From contig NAOQ01000031.1 in assembly GCA_002751075.1 (NCBI GenBank), forward strand, positions 41,823-54,352: a stretch of DNA of 12,530 bases. Reading direction: 5' to 3'. The notes under the pieces are model-generated. The model saw nothing but the letters and a program-made list of their open reading frames with translations, was not told the origin of the DNA and made no database searches. Of the stretch, positions 9,914-12,530 are shown piece by piece (position 1 is the stretch's first letter; each line of letters starts with the position of its first letter). This DNA is from Ichthyophonus hoferi (taxonomy: Eukaryota; Opisthokonta; Ichthyosporea; Ichthyophonida; Ichthyophonidae). Both the position numbers and the translations under genes were made by a program.

Positions 9914-12465
9914 ATACTGTAAGTAGGATGAAGGGGGTAGGTAGGACAGGGTAAGGAGGCATGTTTATATGTATATATGCTTGTGTGGATATACAGGTAG
10001 ACTGCCATACATGATATCATACTACCATCTACCCTACCCAATCACATTGACTCTTTTATTTCTTATTAGGGGGAAAGCGGGAGGAAGATCTTATCTTGCC
10101 AATCAATTCGTCTCTCAGTGCCACTTTGGACCAATCACAGCTCAAGACAACAACTACAGTGGTGGCCGATTCGTCCTTCACAGAGGATCGCATCTACCTC
10201 AATGGAAAGTACGTCATCATTTTAACACCTATTGATGTTTCTCCAATAACAAACCATAATAATAATACCCAATGGCCAGCTTTAAGCTATATAAAACAGA
10301 GTACTTATTGGCTTATATTTTATTCTAATATTAGAATAATCTTATGCTTACCTATACATACATACAGGGAGGAGAAGATCTCCAATCCTCGTCTGCAGAA
10401 TGTACTCTGTGAAAGTAAGTATTGGCTGTTGCTATGGCTGATAAGAATCCAGTCATATCACTGGGATAATACTAGTGACCAATCAAGTTATTGGCTCTCT
10501 TACATATCTTAGTGCACTATGTGTGTATAAACATAATATAAAGCTATGGTAGTGTATTGTTGTTCTCCTCCCCATCAACCCTTCTTTACATATACCTTCT
10601 ATAAGTTATCCCCTCTGACTACATGATATTCATCCAACCATTGGTAGTTGTTACATATAGTTAATCTTATTATTAGGTAACCATTTTAGATGTACGTGTC
10701 GCAGTATGTCATCTTGTCAATACATCCTATACCCTGTCACACACATAATCTATACTCATTCACTCACTTGTGTAAACCTATCTATAGACTTATATATTTG
10801 CATACATACCCATAACTTAACCCTTTGTGGCATACATCCAATCCGCAGTGAGAGGAAGGGCAAGCGACGTCACAGGTAGTGAGCAAGCCGCTCTCGTCCA
10901 ATGCAAAGTGCACATTATATCTAAAAATAACTTTCCCACTGCTGCCGGCCTGGCCTCCTCCGCCTCAGGATATGCATGTTTAGGTAAGGTTTAATTAACT
11001 ATCCCTATGACTTAGATTAATACAATATCTTATTAGCTCTCTATAATTATCTAATTGAGGGCTAGATGGTCATTACAGTAAGAAGTTTTATGTTATTTTA
11101 TTGGGAGCACTTCACTGCTTTCACCTTTTGCGGCACTATCTCAGTGTTTGATTTACTTGAAAGGACACAGTAATGAACATTAATGAATACTAATTGAACA
11201 ATCAAGCTGCGATTAATGAGCTTAACTACAACCAATTATAACTTTCCGTTATTGATGTATCAACATTCTGGCCCTGCTGATTATTTTAGGGATATAGGAT
11301 TCTCCCCCAAAAAAGTGGGACATAAGTGACGTAGACATGTAGGTGTAGATAGATCGGAATATGGTCCAGTTGATCTAACTATGACCCGTACAGTCTATAC
11401 CCTCGCCACCCTCTTCAATGTTGATACCAATACCGTTAGCTCAGTTGCCCGGGTCGGGTCGGGTAGTGCCTGCCGATCCATGTATGGTGGGTGGGTAAGG
11501 TGGGACAAGGGAGTGAGCACTGATGGCAAGGACTCTATTGCAGTGCAGACACATACCACTGAGCATTGGCCTGAAATGCAGATCCTGATCTTAGTGGTAT
11601 GTGATTGGATTATATGTATAGCTAATTATAGTGGGTTTGAGTGATAATTGGATGAACGATTAATCTAATAGATAGATCAAATAGAATGCAAGGTATGATA
11701 GGCATACCCGCAAATATTTGGTATTCTTTTTATTCTTTTAATGTTTTATTGTTATTAGTATTACTTCTACTATTATTCTTCTTCTATAATAATAATTATT
11801 ATATTATTATGAGGTTCAGATTATCAGAGAGAATGAACGTATGCCTATTATCATAAAACAATACTACATTCATACATACAAATACCGCACTAACATTCAC
11901 TTTATCCTCTCTCTTACAGGTCAGTGATCATAAAAAGACAACCAGTAGTACGTCAGGCATGGGCACCAGTGTACAGACCAGTGATTTGATAATGGTAATT
12001 AATGGCAATTAATGCCTAATGAATGAGACTTAATGCTGGTTGATTTTAATCCACGAGTCATCGGGGAGGTATTGGTCAGAGACAGCGATAGGTTATAAAA
12101 TTAAATTTACTAGATAAAGTGATTGGTTATTAAATAGTGATAATGCCAGCTAATATAGTAAGTGCTGCTTGATAAGCACCAATTATATGCAGCCACTGGT
12201 ATATGTAGGCCTGGGCACATGCATTTTCAGGTACAGCCACGTACAGATACAGATATATATATATTATCTATTGATTATTATACACCCTTACATATGCATA
12301 CATATATACTTCTATTATTATCTATTACTATCTATTCTTTCTTTTATCCCCTCATATATGAAAACACAGCACCGTGCCAATGTAGTAGTCCCTCAGCGAT
12401 TGGCTGCCATTGAGAAGGCTATCACTGATAAGGACTTTGAAACCTTTGGACGAATCACCATGCAG
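9861..12465 (+). CDS. MVD: Diphosphomevalonate decarboxylase (partial, 3' end off window)
   Basis: GHMP-kinase-fold enzyme that uses ATP to turn mevalonate diphosphate into isopentenyl diphosphate, CO2, ADP and phosphate. Exons are 9861-9918, 10070-10208, 10368-10414, 10849-10983, 11394-11596, 11920-11994 and 12370-12465. All are GT-AG and in phase, giving residues 1-251 of about 400. Visible hallmarks are [17 protein letters not shown] (7-23), [13 protein letters not shown] (29-41), [10 protein letters not shown] (56-65), the ATP-binding loop [17 protein letters not shown] (110-126), and [13 protein letters not shown] (147-159) with the conserved Arg154. [13 protein letters not shown] also matches the family's SAEKKLTGSTVGM. 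The catalytic Asp near residue 300 lies beyond the window. An in-frame TGA at 9837-9839 makes the chosen ATG the first possible one. Exon 5 has a second phase-compatible acceptor 24 nt upstream. The gene is divergent from IDI1. Confidence 0.97.
10415..10848 (+). other. MVD intron 3
   Basis: 434 bp, donor GTAAGT and acceptor ATCCGCAG. It is AT-rich with several CCAAT/ATTGG words in its first 90 bp. Nothing coding or repetitive stands out. Confidence 0.7.
10984..11393 (+). other. MVD intron 4
   Basis: 410 bp, donor GTAAGG and acceptor CCGTACAG. A CTAAC branch-point-like word lies about 17 nt before the acceptor. A second acceptor-like CCAG ends at 11369 and is also in phase. Otherwise nothing was seen. 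Confidence 0.7.
11597..11919 (+). other. MVD intron 5
   Basis: 323 bp, donor GTATGT and a strong pyrimidine tract before acceptor CTTACAG. The middle has (TTA/ATT)-rich low complexity at about 11740-11810. Nothing coding was seen. Confidence 0.75.
11995..12369 (+). other. MVD intron 6
   Basis: 375 bp, donor GTAATT and acceptor AACACAG. It starts with two near-identical ATGGTAATTA/ATGGCAATTA words and has AT-rich low complexity at about 12250-12320. The short open frames crossing it run into exon 7 and are not separate genes. Confidence 0.7.
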
Positions 12466-12530
12466 GTACAGTTTTGGGACTAATAATATCACTCTATTAC
12501 ATGTATTTAATATCTGTTGTATACCTTAAT
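12466..12530 (+). other. Start of MVD intron 7
   Basis: Begins with GTACAG directly after the exon 7 codon CAG and runs to the window edge. The exon carrying the family's KDSNQFHA-type block is expected further right. Confidence 0.6.

Overview
The window is eukaryotic nuclear DNA, most likely from an invertebrate animal. Four protein genes are split by GT-AG introns of about 50 to 1,230 bp. Base composition is AT-rich, at roughly 35% GC by eye. Introns and spacers are full of microsatellites and minisatellites, and I recognise no transposon or viral protein. All four genes have animal-type homologues (THOC7, a MED29-like Mediator subunit, IDI1 and MVD). A sponge or other early-branching animal would fit, but the sequence alone does not settle the taxon.

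Layout: (1) 85-1620, minus strand, THOC7, five exons seen, 3' end off the left edge. (2) 1621-2361, AT-rich head-to-head spacer. (3) 2362-5391, plus strand, five exons, complete 270-aa protein, tentatively MED29. (4) 5392-6600, tail-to-tail spacer with an 18-copy 22-bp minisatellite. (5) 6601-8181, minus strand, complete isopentenyl-diphosphate isomerase (IDI1), four exons. (6) 8182-9860, head-to-head spacer with a cluster of CCAAT boxes. (7) 9861-12465, plus strand, seven exons of diphosphomevalonate decarboxylase (MVD), 3' end off the right edge. Every exon junction was checked for reading phase and for agreement with family alignments recalled from memory.

The most interesting point is that IDI1 and MVD sit back to back. 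MVD makes isopentenyl diphosphate (IPP) and IDI1 converts that same product to dimethylallyl diphosphate (DMAPP), so two consecutive mevalonate-pathway steps share one 1.7-kb divergent control region. Other points are tandem copies of a splice donor inside an IDI1 intron, a window-wide excess of CCAAT/ATTGG pentamers, an acidic MED29-like tail with two sumoylation consensus motifs and an RNA G-quadruplex candidate, and an overlapping upstream ORF at MVD. I found no evidence for a wholly new multi-gene system.
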